From Bacteroidales bacterium UBA1035 (GTDB lineage Bacteria > Bacteroidota > Bacteroidia > Bacteroidales > Dysgonomonadaceae), in the NCBI GenBank assembly GCA_002316835.1, contig DCEG01000055.1, forward strand, positions 6,100-21,054: a stretch of 14,955 bases of DNA, read 5' to 3'. Below, one piece after another: positions 13,011 through 14,955 of the stretch. A program made the translations under genes and the position numbers. The notes beneath the pieces are model-generated. The model searched no databases and was not told the DNA's origin. It saw nothing but the letters and a program-made list of their open reading frames with translations. Within the stretch, counting starts at the first letter, position 1. Each line of letters starts with the position of its first letter.

Positions 13011-14837
13011 ATGAAAACCGCACGAACCATTGAACTTCTTGCTCCGGCCAAGAACAAGGAGGTTGGAAAGGAAGCTATCCTGCATGGAGCCGATGCGGTT
13101 TATATTGGTATTTCCGGTTTCAGTGCGCGGGCTGCTGCAGGGAATTCAATAGAAGATATTGCAGAATTAATACAGTTTGCGCATCAATTCAATGCCAGAG
13201 TGTATGTCGCCTTAAACACTATTCTTTATGACAGCGAACTTCCAGAAGTAGAAAAAATCATTTGGGAACTTTATCGCATTAACGCCGATGCCGTTATCGT
13301 GCAGGATATGGGTATTTTGCAACTCAACCTGCCTCCTATCCCACTCCATGCCAGCACACAAACCGATAATCGCTCGGTTGAAAAAGTGCAGTTTCTGGAA
13401 AAAGCCGGATTTACACAAGTAGTGCTGGCACGGGAATTATCCATTGGGGAAATTTCCGAAATTTCGTCACAAACCAATATTCCGCTGGAAGTTTTTGTGC
13501 ACGGCGCACTATGTGTTTCGTACAGCGGACAATGTTATATCAGCCAAGCAGTTACCGGAAGAAGCGCCAACCGGGGAGAGTGCGCACAGATTTGCCGGTT
13601 ACCATTCGATTTAGAAGATGCTGACGGAAAGATTATCAAGAAAAATGCGCACTTGCTTTCGCTCAAGGATTTCAATCAGTACAATAATCTTGAAAAGTTG
13701 CTGGATGCCGGTGTCTCATCACTAAAGATAGAAGGACGTTTAAAAGACGTTACATATGTAAAAAACGTAGTTTCTGCCTATCGGCTGCTTTTGGATGAAA
13801 TTTTCAAAAAACGACCGGATTTTATTCGGGCTTCATCGGGAAAAAGTATTATTGACTTCATACCCGATTTATCAAAAAGTTTCAACCGCGGATTTACCGA
13901 TTATTTTTCAAACGGCAGACAACACGATATATGGTCATTTGAATCGCCTAAGTCCATTGGCGAGTTTGTTGGAACCGTAAAAAAGATCGATAAAAACTGG
14001 TTGTCTCTAAAAACAAAGTTTATACTGAACAATGGTGACGGATTGTGTTTTATCGATAAGAACGGGTTGAACGGTTTTCGGGTAAATCGTGCCGATGGCG
14101 ACCGTATTTTTCCGGCAGAGATGCCTAACATCAACATTGGGACAAAGGTTTACAGAAACTACGATCACAACTTTGAAACCCGATTAACCAAAAAAACTGC
14201 CGAACGTAAAATCCTGGCAAACATTGTTATTAGAGAAATTCCTATCGGATTCGCATTACAAATTTCAGACGAAGACAACAATTCCTACACACTCTCCTCA
14301 AATTTTGAGAAACAATCCGCACAAAAGCCTCAGCAAGAAAATATCCGTACACAGCTTTCGAAAACGGGCAATACCATTTTTGAAATTTCAAAAATAAGTA
14401 TCGATTTTTCGCAAGAATGGTTTCTGCCTTCATCGTTGTTGGGAGAATGGCGCAAACAGCTTATTTCGGGATTGTTATCGGTTAGAAAGATCAATTACAA
14501 ACAAGAGCGCAAGCAGCTACAACCCACTTCACACACCTTTCCCGAAAAAGAACTGACGTACCTGGGAAATGTTGCCAACTCAAACAGCCGCTCGTTTTAC
14601 GCACAACATCACACAAAAATTTTGCAACCCGCATTTGAACAAGTTCCGCAAAAAAACGTTCCACTCATGTTCACAAAACACTGCATCAAGTTCGCCTTGG
14701 GCTGGTGTCCACGTGAAACAAAGAATAAACCCGATTCTCGTGAGCCATACTATCTTATCAATCAGCAAAATAAGTTTAAACTTACGTTTGATTGTAAGGA
14801 TTGCGAGATGCAGGTTTCTCTTGAAAATCAACAATAA
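13011..14837 (+). CDS. U32 family protein with DUF3656, RlhA-like
   Basis: A 608-residue protein of the U32 family, once called collagenase-like peptidases. Members RlhA and TrhP hydroxylate cytosines or uridines in 23S rRNA or tRNA. The U32 barrel occupies about 8-265: ELLAPAKN start (8-15), GADAVYIG (26-33), ALNTILYD (67-74), VQDMG (97-101), HASTQ (113-117), ELEVFVHGALCVSYSGQC-type segment and RGECAQICRLPF (188-199). Cys168, Cys175, Cys191 and Cys195 could bind an iron-sulfur cluster. A DUF3656-like region (about 375-490) follows, as in E. coli RlhA. The C-terminus adds four more cysteines (558, 566, 595, 598). rRNA C2501 hydroxylation is the best guess; a peptidase role is less likely. Confidence 0.88.
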   Translation: MKTARTIELLAPAKNKEVGKEAILHGADAVYIGISGFSARAAAGNSIEDIAELIQFAHQFNARVYVALNTILYDSELPEVEKIIWELYRINADAVIVQDMGILQLNLPPIPLHASTQTDNRSVEKVQFLEKAGFTQVVLARELSIGEISEISSQTNIPLEVFVHGALCVSYSGQCYISQAVTGRSANRGECAQICRLPFDLEDADGKIIKKNAHLLSLKDFNQYNNLEKLLDAGVSSLKIEGRLKDVTYVKNVVSAYRLLLDEIFKKRPDFIRASSGKSIIDFIPDLSKSFNRGFTDYFSNGRQHDIWSFESPKSIGEFVGTVKKIDKNWLSLKTKFILNNGDGLCFIDKNGLNGFRVNRADGDRIFPAEMPNINIGTKVYRNYDHNFETRLTKKTAERKILANIVIREIPIGFALQISDEDNNSYTLSSNFEKQSAQKPQQENIRTQLSKTGNTIFEISKISIDFSQEWFLPSSLLGEWRKQLISGLLSVRKINYKQERKQLQPTSHTFPEKELTYLGNVANSNSRSFYAQHHTKILQPAFEQVPQKNVPLMFTKHCIKFALGWCPRETKNKPDSREPYYLINQQNKFKLTFDCKDCEMQVSLENQQ

Positions 14838-14861
14838 TCAATCGTAAATTTCTTGTCAAGT

Positions 14862-14955
14862 ATGTCTGTTTTTTCATTTCTAAAAAGCAATACAAATCAA
14901 ATTCAATCCCTCAATGCTGCTGATTTTAAAGCCGCCATTGCCGATAAAACCGTTC
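14862..14955 (+). CDS. Start of a probable rhodanese-like protein (cut by the window end)
   Basis: The ATG at 14862 opens 31 codons with no stop before the window end. It begins MSVFSFLKSNTNQ and continues with SLNAADFKAAIADKTV. The A-x-x-F-K-x-x-I start followed by a Val-type strand is how many single-domain rhodanese proteins of Bacteroidetes begin. The catalytic Cys region lies outside the window, so the call is tentative. It begins 24 nt after the U32 gene and is probably in the same transcript. Confidence 0.5.
   Translation, partial: MSVFSFLKSNTNQIQSLNAADFKAAIADKTV

Overview
The window looks like a chromosomal segment of a Bacteroidetes bacterium, most likely Bacteroidales; a Dysgonomonadaceae-type genome (Proteiniphilum or Petrimonas relatives) is a guess from gene content and intergenic style. 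Supporting signs are several promoter -7 boxes of the Bacteroidetes form TAnnTTTG, starts without a clear Shine-Dalgarno, a lipoprotein with a Lys-Asp-Asp export signal after the lipobox Cys, a carboxyspermidine-type dehydrogenase, adjacent pyrB and pyrI, and a U32 protein of Bacteroidales type.

Layout. 1-1188 (+): mazG, then a 66-residue zinc-ribbon-like protein. 1298-4324 (-): a DUF5698/DUF2179 membrane protein, a threonine-aldolase-like PLP enzyme and a YbdG-type MscS channel. 4565-5767 (+): a carboxy(nor)spermidine dehydrogenase closed by a strong terminator. 5850-9077 (+): an AT-richer accessory stretch with a small protein of unknown function, a DUF4180 protein and a surface CotH-kinase lipoprotein. 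The first two sit in a cassette-like setting, with a promoter/leader on one side and a long imperfect inverted repeat between them. 9078-14955 (+): an exported O-methyltransferase, pyrB-pyrI (pyrimidine synthesis), a flavin reductase-like protein, metA (methionine synthesis; acetyl-CoA type by its Glu111), a U32/DUF3656 protein resembling RlhA, and the start of a probable rhodanese.

The genes are mostly housekeeping and form no single pathway. pyrB and pyrI make one enzyme. metA, the U32 gene and the last ORF are tightly spaced and probably co-transcribed.

The most unusual signal is intergenic. At least nine gaps hold short degenerate tandem arrays with a strict 7-nt period, plus one with an 8-nt period. 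The repeated word differs from gap to gap, yet the phase is kept. Arrays often run directly up to a start codon or begin inside a stop codon. T-rich versions follow genes, and A-rich reverse complements of the same words precede genes. They are absent from the AT-rich accessory stretch. I know of no described system that matches this.
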